Source: Pseudomonas farris (GTDB lineage: Bacteria; Pseudomonadota; Gammaproteobacteria; Pseudomonadales; Pseudomonadaceae). Taken from it: a stretch of 64,000 nt of DNA. The DNA is taken from assembly GCF_019145235.1 (NCBI RefSeq), contig NZ_JAHSTV010000010.1, positions 124,001 to 188,000 of the forward strand, given 5' to 3'. A model generated the notes under the pieces. That model was given only the letters and a program-made list of their open reading frames with translations, was not told the origin of the DNA and did no database searches. How positions within the stretch are numbered: the stretch's first letter is position 1; each line of letters opens with the position of its first letter. Below are positions 44,412 through 53,902 of the stretch, piece after piece. The translations under genes were made by a program, and so were the position numbers.

Positions 44412-46013
44412 TTAGTAAGATCCACTAAGATCCACTGCACCCTTGACTTGTACACCCTTCTTACCTTCAATATTAACTTCTTGCTTGGCATTCAACTTTA
44501 GGTTTTGCACCGAGATCGTTACATCCTGATCACTGACCAGCTGCATACCTTTATGCAGGGTCATAGCGTCGTTACTCACTTGCAGAGTGGCGCTGCCTTT
44601 CTGACTATCAAACATTAACTGATGTTTATTATCGCCTTGGCCGAACACCAAACCCTTTTGGTTGTTTTCTGTACTGGGCGGGAACGGCGGCAGATTCTTC
44701 GGGTTGTGCATTGCCCCGAGGATTACCGGATAACAAGGATCGTCGGCAAAGAACCCCACAACGACTTCATCCCCCTCTTCAGGGTAGAAGCACAACCCGC
44801 TCTCTTTACTGGCATAAGGTGCGGCAAACCGCGCCCAGAGTGGCGTTTTGTCTTGCAACGCAGGGACTTTGACCCGTAGTCGATTGAGCTTGGCCGGATC
44901 CTCTAGGTAGCTATCCACCACACCGACAAGTACACCTGTTACCTTGGGGACTACCCCTGCATCTACATCTAGCGACAGCGACTGGCCAATCTGCAACGTG
45001 GTGCGCCAGTGCTTCTTAGTGATGTCGTGCTGTACTCCTGTGATTAATGCTAAACCATCAAAAGAATGGCCGAATCCTGACAAAGCCAAGGTTTGGCCTA
45101 ACTGGTATTTAGCGTCACCCTCTACTGTAAAACGTCCATGAATACTCGCAGCCTGCTGCGCCAACCAACGAGCATTTGCCAGTGCAACTTGTTCTTCAGT
45201 CGCCAGCGGCTGGCTATTGGCCAACGACCAGATGCTGCTGTTCAGCGCTACCAACTTCCTGGGATCCAGCGCTTCACGCCCGATCGACAGCGAAGCCGGT
45301 GTAGCGCTATGAGACATCGCCTGTGCCTGCAAATCCCAGGCGGAGACGGCCAATTGCTTGGGTTGCTCTTCACAGGAAAAATGCCACTCACCCTCCTCGA
45401 CGCCCACCCCTTCTTTGCTGCCAATATTGAAGAGCGTGTGATCCGCTTGCCCGGCCAATGCAGGTTTCGTCACGCTGAAGCCATCGACGCCATCCAGTTC
45501 GGGTACCAGCCAAACACGGTTAGCACGCAAGCGGGTGACGATGAATTTCCAATCAGAACAACCAAACTGCACCATCTGCGGGTGAGTAGCGTCGACCCCC
45601 TCCAGCTTTTTGATATTGATACCTTGAGCCGAACACAACTCACGTAGAATTGCCTCTTCTTTGGTATCCATAAAAACCTGGCTACGTAAGGAAGCGGTCA
45701 ATCGTTGTAGAGGGTGTTTAATCGTCAGCGTTAGTTCTGAACTACCTTTTTGCAGGCGCATCGACTGTTGCGTCAAAATACCGCGGAACAAAGTTGGGCC
45801 CGACTTGATACCTATGCGAAACTCACTACCCGGTCTGCAGAGTGATGCTTCCTTTTGTACTTCGCCCTGCAAGCGCGGCTTATCCGTACCTAACACCAGC
45901 CTGGCACTTGGAATCAGATTTACTTCTGCCTGGATGTCTACCCAGACTGGCTTGAGTAGGGATAATTGTTTCCCACCCACCCACAGCTCCAGCTTCGAAA
46001 GCGCCGTACTCAT
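44412..46013 (-). CDS. pvc8: eCIS central spike protein (Pvc8/Afp8, VgrG-like)
   Basis: Trimeric central spike, 533 residues, formed of gp27-like and gp5-like parts. N-terminal gp27-like modules (LTIKHPLQRLTASLRSQVF, VQFGCSDWKFIVTRL) are followed by the OB-fold GVVDSYLEDPAKLNRLRVKVP and then VVGFFADDPCYPVILGAMHNPKN, a VgrG hallmark; a short beta-helix ends the chain (TISVQNLKLNAKQEVNIEGKKGVQVKG). It overlaps pvc7 by 4 bases. Confidence 0.93.
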   Translation of the reverse strand: MSTALSKLELWVGGKQLSLLKPVWVDIQAEVNLIPSARLVLGTDKPRLQGEVQKEASLCRPGSEFRIGIKSGPTLFRGILTQQSMRLQKGSSELTLTIKHPLQRLTASLRSQVFMDTKEEAILRELCSAQGINIKKLEGVDATHPQMVQFGCSDWKFIVTRLRANRVWLVPELDGVDGFSVTKPALAGQADHTLFNIGSKEGVGVEEGEWHFSCEEQPKQLAVSAWDLQAQAMSHSATPASLSIGREALDPRKLVALNSSIWSLANSQPLATEEQVALANARWLAQQAASIHGRFTVEGDAKYQLGQTLALSGFGHSFDGLALITGVQHDITKKHWRTTLQIGQSLSLDVDAGVVPKVTGVLVGVVDSYLEDPAKLNRLRVKVPALQDKTPLWARFAAPYASKESGLCFYPEEGDEVVVGFFADDPCYPVILGAMHNPKNLPPFPPSTENNQKGLVFGQGDNKHQLMFDSQKGSATLQVSNDAMTLHKGMQLVSDQDVTISVQNLKLNAKQEVNIEGKKGVQVKGAVDLSGSY

Positions 46014-46681
46014 GATACCTCTCCCTGGTTCACCACCAATGTTCCCCCAGGCTGAGTGTCATCCAGATTATCCAGGCCATTGGTCACGGCCAAGGCCAGA
46101 TAATCCACCGCGCTGGCAGCAGCAATCAGCGCCAACGGGCTGACATCTGGCACGGTGACTACATTCATTTCCGACGAGGGATTGAATGATAGTTGCTGTG
46201 CTTCCAGGCTTTCATCCGCCGTCAACGATAACGTCGCTTTAGCCCGTAGCGGAGTGGCATCACGATCAAATAGGGTGTAACCCACCACTAAATTGGCCAT
46301 ACGCCCGGCAAAATAACCATTGCCATTCCAACTCATCTTGCCCCATTTAACCTGCAAGAATCGGGGTTCGTTACCGGTGCTGTCTACTTCGCAGCACAAC
46401 GAGCGCAACTTAGCCAGCTGATTGTCCAGTGATGCGTTATTCCCTGGCAAGCGAGCATCAAACAACAGCTCCAGACTCAACCGCCCCGGACGGGTCTTTC
46501 GGTAACTACTGATACTCACATCGGAGTTAATAAATGAGTTTTCAGTAAAGTCCGTGTAATAACTTAGCTGGATGCTTGCGGGGTTATACATCGCCTTGAT
46601 TTCCCCTACTCTCCTTTTCATCTCCCTATCGCTAAAAGCAGTGATGGTGAGTTTTGCCAGTCCCACATCCAAGAGTCCCAT
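46010..46681 (-). CDS. pvc7: eCIS LysM-like baseplate/tube-initiator protein (Pvc7/Afp7)
   Basis: 223-residue baseplate hub protein of the gp53-like type. N-terminal block MGLLDVGLAKLTITAFSDRE and EIKAMYNPASIQLSYYTDF, then LSLELLFDARLPG and FAGRMANLVVGYTLFDRDATPLRAKATLSL match the eCIS Afp7 family. Its ATG overlaps the pvc6 stop (TAATG). Confidence 0.88.
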   Translation of the reverse strand: MGLLDVGLAKLTITAFSDREMKRRVGEIKAMYNPASIQLSYYTDFTENSFINSDVSISSYRKTRPGRLSLELLFDARLPGNNASLDNQLAKLRSLCCEVDSTGNEPRFLQVKWGKMSWNGNGYFAGRMANLVVGYTLFDRDATPLRAKATLSLTADESLEAQQLSFNPSSEMNVVTVPDVSPLALIAAASAVDYLALAVTNGLDNLDDTQPGGTLVVNQGEVS

Positions 46682-46857
46682 TAGCGCCTCCCCTGCTCGC
46701 TGCGAAGTTTTTCCAGCACCGCTCGAGTGATTTCGGCCACCAATCGAGCCCGCTCCGGGTGCCCCAGCTGGGGTAAGGTTGCTACCAGTGGAGTTGTCGT
46801 GCTTTCAGGCGAGGTAACCCGGGCCTGGATCACTAATTCTCTGATTTCGATGGTCAT
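46681..46857 (-). CDS. pvc6: eCIS small protein Pvc6 (DUF5908-like)
   Basis: Small gene easily missed: ATG at 46857, TAA at 46681-46683, 58 residues. It begins MTIEIRELVIQARV, the signature start of the DUF5908 family found between pvc5 and pvc7 in eCIS loci, and ends in a charged helix (AEITRAVLEKLRSEQ). Its start overlaps the pvc5 stop and its stop overlaps the pvc7 start. The role is unknown. Confidence 0.88.
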   Translation of the reverse strand: MTIEIRELVIQARVTSPESTTTPLVATLPQLGHPERARLVAEITRAVLEKLRSEQGRR

Positions 46858-47324
46858 GCTTTTACCCCCAACCAGTGCATATCCCGGTAACGTAGTTCCA
46901 GGGTATTGAGCAAAATACTATTGCTGTTGGCGTCCAGATTGCTGGTACTCCATTTCACCGGTAACGCTTTACTGATCGTCCAGCTACACACCGGTAATGA
47001 AAGGTGATTCATCAGCATCACAACAACATTGCAATAATTCACCGAGGCGCCACTGAGCACTGAATCAAAATTCAAGGTGAGAGGGCTAACCGCCATCACT
47101 CCCCGCTGTAGAACTAACGATCCGTGCTGAATATTTTCCGGCAGATAAAGGTTTCCGTTGTTGTCACCACCTTCGCGATAAGTGCTGACATTCAACTGGC
47201 GGCTCAAACCTGAAATCTGCTGAAAATAAATATCCACCGGACTGGGGATAATACCGCCAAAGAAAAAGGTCGCCATAAAGCGGTGCGATACAGAAGGCTC
47301 GAATAACTCGGACGCAATACTCAT
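46854..47324 (-). CDS. pvc5: eCIS inner-tube protein (Pvc5/Afp5)
   Basis: 156-residue tube-family protein (gp19/Hcp-like) that forms the first tube layer linking spike and tube. It has the family core FFGGIIPSPVDIYFQQISGL, YREGGDNNG and LPVKWSTSNLDANSN. Related to Pvc1 at 51104-51553 but distinct, as usual for a set of two tube genes. Intact; overlaps both neighbours. Confidence 0.9.
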   Translation of the reverse strand: MSIASELFEPSVSHRFMATFFFGGIIPSPVDIYFQQISGLSRQLNVSTYREGGDNNGNLYLPENIQHGSLVLQRGVMAVSPLTLNFDSVLSGASVNYCNVVVMLMNHLSLPVCSWTISKALPVKWSTSNLDANSNSILLNTLELRYRDMHWLGVKA

Positions 47325-48544
47325 CAGAACACCCCTCTGTTCAACACCAAGGCCCCTTGCCCGGTATTACTCTCACTGGTGGTAAATTGCAGGTTGAGCT
47401 CAATAAACTCAGCAGGCGATAGCAGCGCCAGAGAAATACGCATGATCAATCGACCCGCGCTGACATCCTCATGAGTCATCGTCTCATCCAACCCCAACGC
47501 CAACTTGAATGCCTCGCTTTCCTGCTGACCAAATAATCCACCTTGTCGCCATAGTTCACGAAGCCAAGCCGTTGCCTGCCCCTTAAGCTTCAACCAGGTA
47601 ATTTCATTATTCGGTTCAAACACTACAAAACGTGCAATTTCACTCAGGCTGGACTCAATATAAGAAACCAATCGGCGGCGTTGAATATAAATCCATGGAA
47701 AACTTTCCCCGGCGTTCGCATTACACAAAGTACGAGATCCCCATACCCGTACACCGCGGCCGGGAAAACTACGGATCACATTCAGCGAGGTGCCTGAACT
47801 ATCAAACAACGACAAGCCCTCCTGATAGGGGTGAGTGGGTTTGACCACTTCAGTCAGTACCACGTTGGCAGGCGCAGTCCAAACACCATATTCCCGATCG
47901 GTTTGTTGAAATACCGCTGCGATCGCTGCCGAAGGTGGAACATTGACCCGTTGATTATCCTCTGCAATATATGAGGTCGTTAAGTGAGGCCAATAGGCTG
48001 CACCGGACATACACTGACGAGCATCCCATTTACTACTGGTATCCAGACACTTTTTCGCCTCGGTGACATTATCAGGGGTATCCAGTACGGCAAACAGGCC
48101 ACGGCGGCGTTGGCAAATCTGCAGCAGAGCCTGCCAGCCTTGTGACCAGTTATCTGCCGCTGAGACGCCTTCACCCAACAACACCAAGTCCGGCATCGCC
48201 ACCAGGGTAATCTGCGATTCAGCGACAATCAGCTGCGTCACGGTATCGGCCTTCAGAGCAGCCATCAGTTGTGAATTATCAATCACATCATAAGTGCCGA
48301 GACACAAGATAAAGCAGGCGCCGCCACCATTATCAAAATAATGTTGTAGCGAATAGTACAACGTCGCCTTTACAACTGGAGAAATACGGTTATCTGGCCC
48401 ACCCAACTGCCGCTGATAGTCAGCCCAATCAGAAATGCAATAGAGCGTATTCGCCGTACCCTCTTTTCGCAATAACGATAAATACAGTACCGCCGTGGAG
48501 TTCCGATTCAGCTTGGCCAAATGGCATATCAGAGAACTGAACAC
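47324..48544 (-). CDS. pvc4: eCIS sheath protein (Pvc4/Afp4)
   Basis: Third sheath paralogue, 406 residues and the only one of three with a full reading frame. The C-terminal domain has VWTAPANVVLTEVV, GRGVRVWGSRTL and FPWIYIQRRRLVSYIESSL, then the strand-exchange end ISLALLSPAEFIELNLQF. N-terminal HNNGG-like loop YFDNGGGACFILCLG is conserved. The N-terminus differs from Pvc2, and the family is thought to cap or adorn the sheath rather than replace it. Confidence 0.88.
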   Translation of the reverse strand: MFSSLICHLAKLNRNSTAVLYLSLLRKEGTANTLYCISDWADYQRQLGGPDNRISPVVKATLYYSLQHYFDNGGGACFILCLGTYDVIDNSQLMAALKADTVTQLIVAESQITLVAMPDLVLLGEGVSAADNWSQGWQALLQICQRRRGLFAVLDTPDNVTEAKKCLDTSSKWDARQCMSGAAYWPHLTTSYIAEDNQRVNVPPSAAIAAVFQQTDREYGVWTAPANVVLTEVVKPTHPYQEGLSLFDSSGTSLNVIRSFPGRGVRVWGSRTLCNANAGESFPWIYIQRRRLVSYIESSLSEIARFVVFEPNNEITWLKLKGQATAWLRELWRQGGLFGQQESEAFKLALGLDETMTHEDVSAGRLIMRISLALLSPAEFIELNLQFTTSESNTGQGALVLNRGVF

Positions 48545-48631
48545 CAGGAAAAATTCATCTCCGTCACAATCACACCATACATTGTGGAAAATAGCACCCG
48601 CAGGTGCTATTTCATTTCATAGAGATAAACT

Positions 48632-49935
48632 TTATTGGCCAACGTTCTGGGTAAACTGCAGAATAATGAACTCTGCCGGGCGTACCGCGGCCATACCGAC
48701 TTTGACAATCATCTTGCCTTGCTTGATATCATCATCGCTCATGGTGACGTCTTTACCAATCTGAACAAAGTAAGCTTCGCTGGCTTTGCTACCAGACAAC
48801 GCTCCCTGTTGCCACAAGCCATACAGATAGTGGTCAATTGCACTACGCACTGCTTCCCAGGTTGGCTGACTGTTTGGCTCAAACACCGCGAACTGCATGG
48901 CGCGTTTAACATCACGTTCGACACTGTTAAACAGACGACGCACAGGGACATAGCTGAACATCTCTTGTCCAGAGTACGAGCGCCCCAAATCAGCGTGCCT
49001 TTTCCGGTAAATTTGCCGGATGGCATTAATACCTTTATGGTCATTCATGGTGCCCTGATCGGCATCAGTGACTACCTTTTCCGGTGTCGCATTATTGAGC
49101 GCTACGTTGGCAGGCGCTTTCCATACACCTCGACTGGCATCTGTTCCAGCGTATGCACCGGCAACGGCGGCACTCGGTGGCAAAGTGATTGGTTTTGTCG
49201 GGACATTAGCCCACTCTGTATCAACCACAGTTTTGGCTGCTGCATATTCCTCGACCGAAGTGGTTTGCAGCTCGGCCAGGGTGCCAACATTCGGATAATC
49301 AGTCAGGACAGTGTCGGTGTCTGCCGGACGATCGATAGGCAAAGAAGTTACCAAGTCTGGATAATAGACGGCAATGTTTGCCGAAACGATTGAAGGGACC
49401 GTATTACCATCGACACTATCAGCAATCAGGAAGTAATCCACTTTCTTCTGCAACAGATCACTCCAGCGCAGTATAGATTTCCTGTTTTTTGCCATCTCCC
49501 AAGATCGCATCCGTTTCCGCACAGACCAGCAATGTAATTTCCTGCTGCTGTTCAATAAGGCTCGGCAGAGTGGCCAGGTTCTTACTGTATCAGCCGTCAC
49601 CAGCGGCAATACATAGCATACGCCACCACCATTATTGAAATAGTTGTACCGCAAAAGAAACCATTAGTGACTGAAGCTTTGGCAACATAGGCATAGGGTA
49701 ACTACGTCTTCCGACTTAGAAGATGTAGCCAGCGTTACCGTGACTGTCGGAGACAACGAAAATTGCGAGGTAAAATCCAACCAACTGGTGATTTTAATAC
49801 AGCTTCCCGCCGCTGGTTGGCTACCGTTTGAACCCGTAAAAACGTGTAAAGAGGAATGTGGTCGCTGGGCTGTTGTTAACGACAACGAAGATCTTCTTGA
49901 TAAAACACCGGGCGTAAATTGGGTACAGAAGGCAT
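48632..49935 (-). pseudogene. pvc3: eCIS sheath gene pvc3, disrupted by several frameshifts
   Basis: Sheath paralogue whose C-terminal ~300 codons are intact (PPSAAVAGAYAGTDASRGVWKAPANVAL to FIILQFTQNVGQ). The first ~430 bases, reading from ATG 49935, change frame repeatedly: MPSVPN and PGV are in one frame, SLSLTTAQRPHSS in a second, YVAKASVTNGFF in a third, YNYFNNGGGVCYV back in the second, then NLATLPSLIEQQQEI in another before VDYFLIADS. At least five indels are needed. The total length (1304 bases) is not a multiple of three. Either the gene is decaying or the sequence has local errors. Confidence 0.85.
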
Positions 49936-49988
49936 AATTATTTCAAATCAACGAATTGATTGGCAGCCCTGATAGCCGCCATTATTTG

Positions 49989-51032
49989 TCAGGCTTGCCC
50001 GACCGACTGGCTGAACTGCAGAATGATAAACTCTGCCGGCACTGCGGCCATACAATTCGACAATCATCTTGCCCTGCTTGATATCGTCATCGGTCATATC
50101 ACGCCTTCGCCAATCTGAATGAAATAGGCCTCATCCCGTTTGGTTCCCGCCAAACCACCTTGTTGCCACAGGCTATACAGATAGTTATTGATAGCGCCAC
50201 GTACCCGCTCCCAGGTAGGCTGGCTATTAGGCTCGAACATGGCGAAGCTCATGGCGTTTTTAATATCTCGCTCCACGCTGTTAAATAGACGTCGCACCGG
50301 GACATAACGCCAGCTATCAGTGTCCTCAAGAGTACGAGCGCCCCATACCGTGGTACCAGTATTAGGAAACTCGCGAATCATATTGATCGCTTTACCGGTG
50401 TTATAGGTAGCCTGCAAATCATCAGTTACTTTGTACTTTGGTTTAACACCGCCTTGCAGCACCACATTAGCCGGGGCTTTCCATACTCCACGACTGCGAT
50501 CAACTGAGCAGTAAGCGCCCGCAATTGCGGCGCTGGGGGGAATGGAAATCATAGCCCAATCAGCAGTCAAATAAGGGTAATAAACTGCGGCATAAGGATT
50601 CGGAGAATAAATGTCTCCGGATGTGCCATCAGAACTTAGCTCGCCAAGTGGACCATCCAAAATGGCAAACAACCCGCTACCTATCTTACATAGATCACCA
50701 AGATACTTCCCAATATCCTCGCCGGCCGCTACCAACAATGTAGCATCATTCAGTTGCGACACCGCTTGAACAAAATTATCTGTACTGACGATATAGCAAG
50801 GACCTCCACCATTATCAAAATAACTTTTTATGGAAATATGAAGGTATTTTCTCGAATCAAAGGTTTTCACACAGGAAATAAAATCCAGCCATGAGCTTAT
50901 CTTATTCGTCCCGCTTAACACCCCTTTATTACAGGCAAATACCGGCACCGCCGTTGAACCACTTGATACCGACAGTGACAACTCAGCATCTTCTTTAATA
51001 TACACACCAGGGTAGTTTGTTACATCCACCAT
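49989..51032 (-). pseudogene. pvc2: eCIS main sheath gene pvc2, frameshifted near its 3' end
   Basis: Principal contractile sheath protein. From ATG 51032 the frame is open for 312 codons: MVDVTNYPGVYIKEDAELSLSV, YFDNGGGPCYIVS, PPSAAIAGAYCSVDRSRGVWKAPANV, TTVWGARTL and WRYVPVRRLFNSVERDI. It stops at 50094 just before the conserved end, which continues in other frames as MTDDDIKQGKMIVE and then MAAVPAEFIILQFSQSVGQA to 49989. This implies about a 1-base loss near 50097, a 2-base loss near 50051 and a missing codon. The lost C-terminal strand is the one that links neighbouring sheath subunits, so a truncated product is unlikely to assemble normally. Confidence 0.85.
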
Positions 51033-51103
51033 AACACCATCCTTTTAACAATCATCTGCATTTAAGTGCCAGGCTACCCCTGACACATTAATGCCCTGCT
51101 TAA

Positions 51104-51553
51104 TCAGTGGAATTCAACGGTAACCCGATCAGCTTTCAGGCTCATTTCCTGCACCGCCACCTCATTACTGGTAGCGTCAAAGCTCGGGGCAGTGAGTTTT
51201 TCCGGGAAAGCATTGGAAATATTCCAGGTAATCAACAGATTTGAACCTGTTTCGTCGGTCAGGCTTATGGAAATATCTTTCTTTTCGACCTGATTAAGAG
51301 AGATAGAGTTAATCCAATCATACAACTTCGATTGCCCCTTGAAGACACCACGCTTCAGGGTAATTGTTGGTCTATGGCGCTGACCCGGCATTTGCAACCA
51401 GTTACCGCCACCATCACGATACTCAATAGTGTCGTGGCTAATATCCAAACCCGAGACGCTTTGGAAACACATTTTTTCATCGCCAACGCTAACAGCAAAA
51501 CGATAGGTTGGAATCGGGTATTGAACAGCAATTTGATCGGTGGTTGTAGACAT
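51104..51553 (-). CDS. pvc1: eCIS major inner-tube protein (Pvc1/Afp1)
   Basis: First gene of the eCIS operon, 149 residues. ATG 51553 is preceded by AAGGA at 7-base spacing; a longer frame from 51625 lacks support. Hcp/gp19-like tube fold: YRFAVSVGDEKMCFQSVSGL, TIEYRDGGGN, MPGQRHRPTITLKRGVFKG and FPEKLTAPSFDATSNEVAVQEM. It should polymerise into the rigid tube that carries cargo. The promoter lies in the AT-rich 51554-51785 region shared with the divergent regulator. Confidence 0.93.
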   Translation of the reverse strand: MSTTTDQIAVQYPIPTYRFAVSVGDEKMCFQSVSGLDISHDTIEYRDGGGNWLQMPGQRHRPTITLKRGVFKGQSKLYDWINSISLNQVEKKDISISLTDETGSNLLITWNISNAFPEKLTAPSFDATSNEVAVQEMSLKADRVTVEFH

Positions 51554-51857
51554 CGTTACTTCCTTTAAAGAGTGAGTGCTTTTACAACGAACAAGACAGT
51601 TACCTCTGCCTCCCGAGAAAAACAATGCTCCTCCCCCACCAAAAACAACAGTGACAAATCAATAATAATCCTTAGTTAACACTCCGAAGGATTAGAAAAC
51701 AAAAATCATCAATATTAACCAATAAAACTAACTTTTTAAACTTGATAATTTTCTTGCATAATTGCGAGAATCATATAAATTTTCAATGAGTCTAGGCTAT
51801 CCAAGCCAGGCCTACTCATGGCGGATGCATAAACACCAAGCAGAGAGGGACTATGCA

Positions 51858-52478
51858 ATGTTAAGATTGACGAAAGATGTTTCTTTAGACACCGACTTAA
51901 ACAAAATCTCCAATGGAGAAAATATCTTTCCGATCACCGAGAAAGAAAAACAATTGCTATTAGCATTATGGGAGCATGCACAAGAAGGAAACGTACTAAG
52001 TCGTGAACAACTGATTCCCCTCGTCTGGCCTGAGCGCAAAAATGGCGTCGAGGAAAGCAACCTGTTGCAACTGATCTGCAAGCTACGCCGGACATTACGC
52101 TACTGTGAATTAGGTGAAGCCATACATACTGTGTATCGACAAGGTTATCGTTTTATTCTTCCTCCTGATGACGATGAGCAAATCAAACCAGATGATCGTT
52201 CGTCCGAAGAGACTGAATTACCACCTCCGCGCATAATCGAAAAGAAACCCAAGCGATACTCGATTGGTCGTACTGGCATTCTCCTCATGCTGAGCTTCTG
52301 CGCTATATACGCCTACCGGCTGTTTATCTCTTTCACAGAAGCGCCTCTTCTTGTCGAATTGCAGCAACTTCCTGTCGATAGTGTTGAAAGCGTTTACGTC
52401 ACCAGAACGATAAATGGATATGACTTATGCTTTAAAAAAGAGGACAACACTGACGGACATATGACTTTTAGTTTCTAA
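51858..52478 (+). CDS. ToxR/CadC-like membrane-bound transcription regulator
   Basis: One-component regulator with an N-terminal OmpR-type winged helix (LTKDVSLDTDLNKI, ITEKEKQLLLALWEHA, LSREQLIPLVWP, NLLQLICKLRRTL, HTVYRQGYRFIL), an acidic Pro-rich linker, a single membrane helix (GILLMLSFCAIYAYRLFISF) and a short periplasmic tail of ~50 residues. I choose ATG 51858 (GAGGG before it; 206 residues); ATGs at 51825 and 51786 and a TTG at 51762 are in frame. It is divergent from pvc1 and upstream of the lysis genes, so it is the obvious candidate switch for particle production and release (inference). Confidence 0.85.
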   Translation: MLRLTKDVSLDTDLNKISNGENIFPITEKEKQLLLALWEHAQEGNVLSREQLIPLVWPERKNGVEESNLLQLICKLRRTLRYCELGEAIHTVYRQGYRFILPPDDDEQIKPDDRSSEETELPPPRIIEKKPKRYSIGRTGILLMLSFCAIYAYRLFISFTEAPLLVELQQLPVDSVESVYVTRTINGYDLCFKKEDNTDGHMTFSF

Positions 52479-52712
52479 CTCTATAGATGTCGATCGAGAA
52501 AAATCACGTTAACATTGAGTAAACTATGCTGCACGTGTGGCACCTACAGACCGTACTCCACTTAAGATGGGGCATAGTTGACTCATCGCCCTAACCGGCA
52601 CCTCATCCCCCTTCAAAATCAATAAAACTAATAATTACATACTGTATATAAATTGCCATCACACACACACACCCTCTACATTTTTCCAAGTCAACACTAT
52701 AGAGGTGACGAA
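52479..52712. promoter_or_regulatory. Region between regulator and lysis cassette with an inverted repeat
   Basis: No gene. AACTATGC at 52522-52529 and GCATAGTT at 52572-52579 form an exact inverted repeat 42 bases apart; it may be an operator or a loop in the regulator transcript. Sequence towards 52700 is AT-rich and could hold the promoter of the holin gene. Confidence 0.35.
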
Positions 52713-53030
52713 ATGCTTTCCGTACTTAATGACATCGGAATTATCTGCGCTGGATTATTTGCCATTTCCATGTGGAGCGGCATTGTGGCCTATATCATTC
52801 ACATCCGGGAAACCCATGAACAAGGATCATGGATCCTCCTTTTTTCTCAAGTCTTTGTTTCGTGCTTTACAGGATTTCTGGGTGGACTGTTAGCATTAGA
52901 TAACAATCTATCCATTCCCATTACTTTTAGTATTGCGGGAATTTCCGGCACCTTGGGCATTACCTTGTTAAAAGCCCTGCAAAAAAGACTGCTGTCCGTT
53001 ATTCAACGTTATACGCCAAGGGAGTCATAA
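52713..53030 (+). CDS. Phage-type holin (LydA-like)
   Basis: 105-residue membrane protein from ATG 52713, with GAGGTG just upstream; earlier in-frame start at 52653 lacks this. Three hydrophobic helices are visible (~8-28 IICAGLFAISMWSGIVAYI, ~40-58, ~65-85) and a basic tail (LLKALQKRLLSVIQRY). This is the size and layout of class I or LydA-type holins that form lesions for endolysin escape. It begins a holin-endolysin-spanin cassette, 6 bases before the lysozyme. Confidence 0.85.
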   Translation: MLSVLNDIGIICAGLFAISMWSGIVAYIIHIRETHEQGSWILLFSQVFVSCFTGFLGGLLALDNNLSIPITFSIAGISGTLGITLLKALQKRLLSVIQRYTPRES

Positions 53031-53036
53031 GCCATA

Positions 53037-53504
53037 ATGACTTACACATTATCTAAACGTGGCCTGTCTGCTATCAAAACCTCTGAAGGCTGTAAGCTCA
53101 GCGCCTACCAGGACGGCGCCGGGATCTGGACCATTGGCTATGGCACAACAGGAAAGGTAGATGGCCAACCTATTGGTCGTGGATTGGTCATTGATGAAAA
53201 CTGCGCAGAACGCCTATTGAGAACATCACTGTTAACCTTTGAGAAAGATGTTAACCGGCTAATTAAGCTCGATGGATTAACCCAGAATCAATATGACGCC
53301 TTGGTATCCCTTATCTATAACATCGGTACCACTAACTTCAGCCAGTCAACACTGTTGAGGGAGCTGAATATGGGAAATGTTATGCGAGCCGCAGAACAAT
53401 TTTTAGTCTGGTGCAAACTGACCGACGCGAAGACTAAACAAAAAATCACCTCTGCGGGTCTACTGAACCGCCGACGGCTGGAACGCGAGCTGTTTTTGCT
53501 ATGA
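53037..53504 (+). CDS. Endolysin, T4/P22-type lysozyme (glycoside hydrolase 24)
   Basis: Muramidase of 155 residues. The catalytic triad has exactly T4-lysozyme spacing: Glu17 in TSEGCKLSAYQDGAG, Asp26 and Thr32 in IWTIGYGTT. C-terminal NLIYNIGT-like block (ALVSLIYNIGTTNFSQSTLL) and LNRRRLERELF end are typical of phage lysozymes. No signal sequence is visible, so it depends on the holin. It overlaps the spanin gene by 4 bases. Confidence 0.95.
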   Translation: MTYTLSKRGLSAIKTSEGCKLSAYQDGAGIWTIGYGTTGKVDGQPIGRGLVIDENCAERLLRTSLLTFEKDVNRLIKLDGLTQNQYDALVSLIYNIGTTNFSQSTLLRELNMGNVMRAAEQFLVWCKLTDAKTKQKITSAGLLNRRRLERELFLL

Positions 53505-53902
53505 GCTGGCTACTACGAAACTGGTCCTGCGCCCTGCTGGGTGCGGGGGCCATCGTCATTGGGGGGCTATGGTTGCAGTTACGCTGCGCGCAGGCAGATA
53601 CCCGCACTCTTCAACTAGAAAAGCATCAACTGACTGAACAGCGTGATGCAGCACAAGCACAGCTCGGGCATCAGATGAAAACCATGCGTTTTTTTAATCA
53701 AATTACTCAGGCAACAGAAGATGCTAAACAGCAACGCCAACAACACAGTGAACAGGTACAAACCATTATTAAAACGGTACTGGTTAAAGAGTCCTGTGCT
53801 GGGGAGCCTGTCCCTGCTGCTGTTGTTGAGCGGTTGCGCCAGCACGCCGAACAAATCCGCTCCTCTTCCTCCAGTTCCGATACCCGCCAGCCTGCTGGTT
53901 GA
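53501..53902 (+). CDS. Inner-membrane spanin (Rz-like)
   Basis: 133 residues with an N-terminal signal anchor (CALLGAGAIVIGGLWLQL) and a long periplasmic coiled coil rich in Gln (ADTRTLQLEKHQLTEQRDAAQAQL). This is the i-spanin pattern; with the embedded o-spanin it fuses inner and outer membranes at the end of lysis. It starts within the endolysin stop and hosts the Rz1-like frame in its second half. Confidence 0.85.
   Translation: MSWLLRNWSCALLGAGAIVIGGLWLQLRCAQADTRTLQLEKHQLTEQRDAAQAQLGHQMKTMRFFNQITQATEDAKQQRQQHSEQVQTIIKTVLVKESCAGEPVPAAVVERLRQHAEQIRSSSSSSDTRQPAG

Noticed and set aside
32026..51553. Type VI secretion system
   Set aside because: Sheath, tube and spike genes could suggest one, but there is no TssJLM membrane complex or ClpV, and Pvc6, Pvc13, Pvc14 and DUF4255 cap genes are diagnostic of an eCIS.
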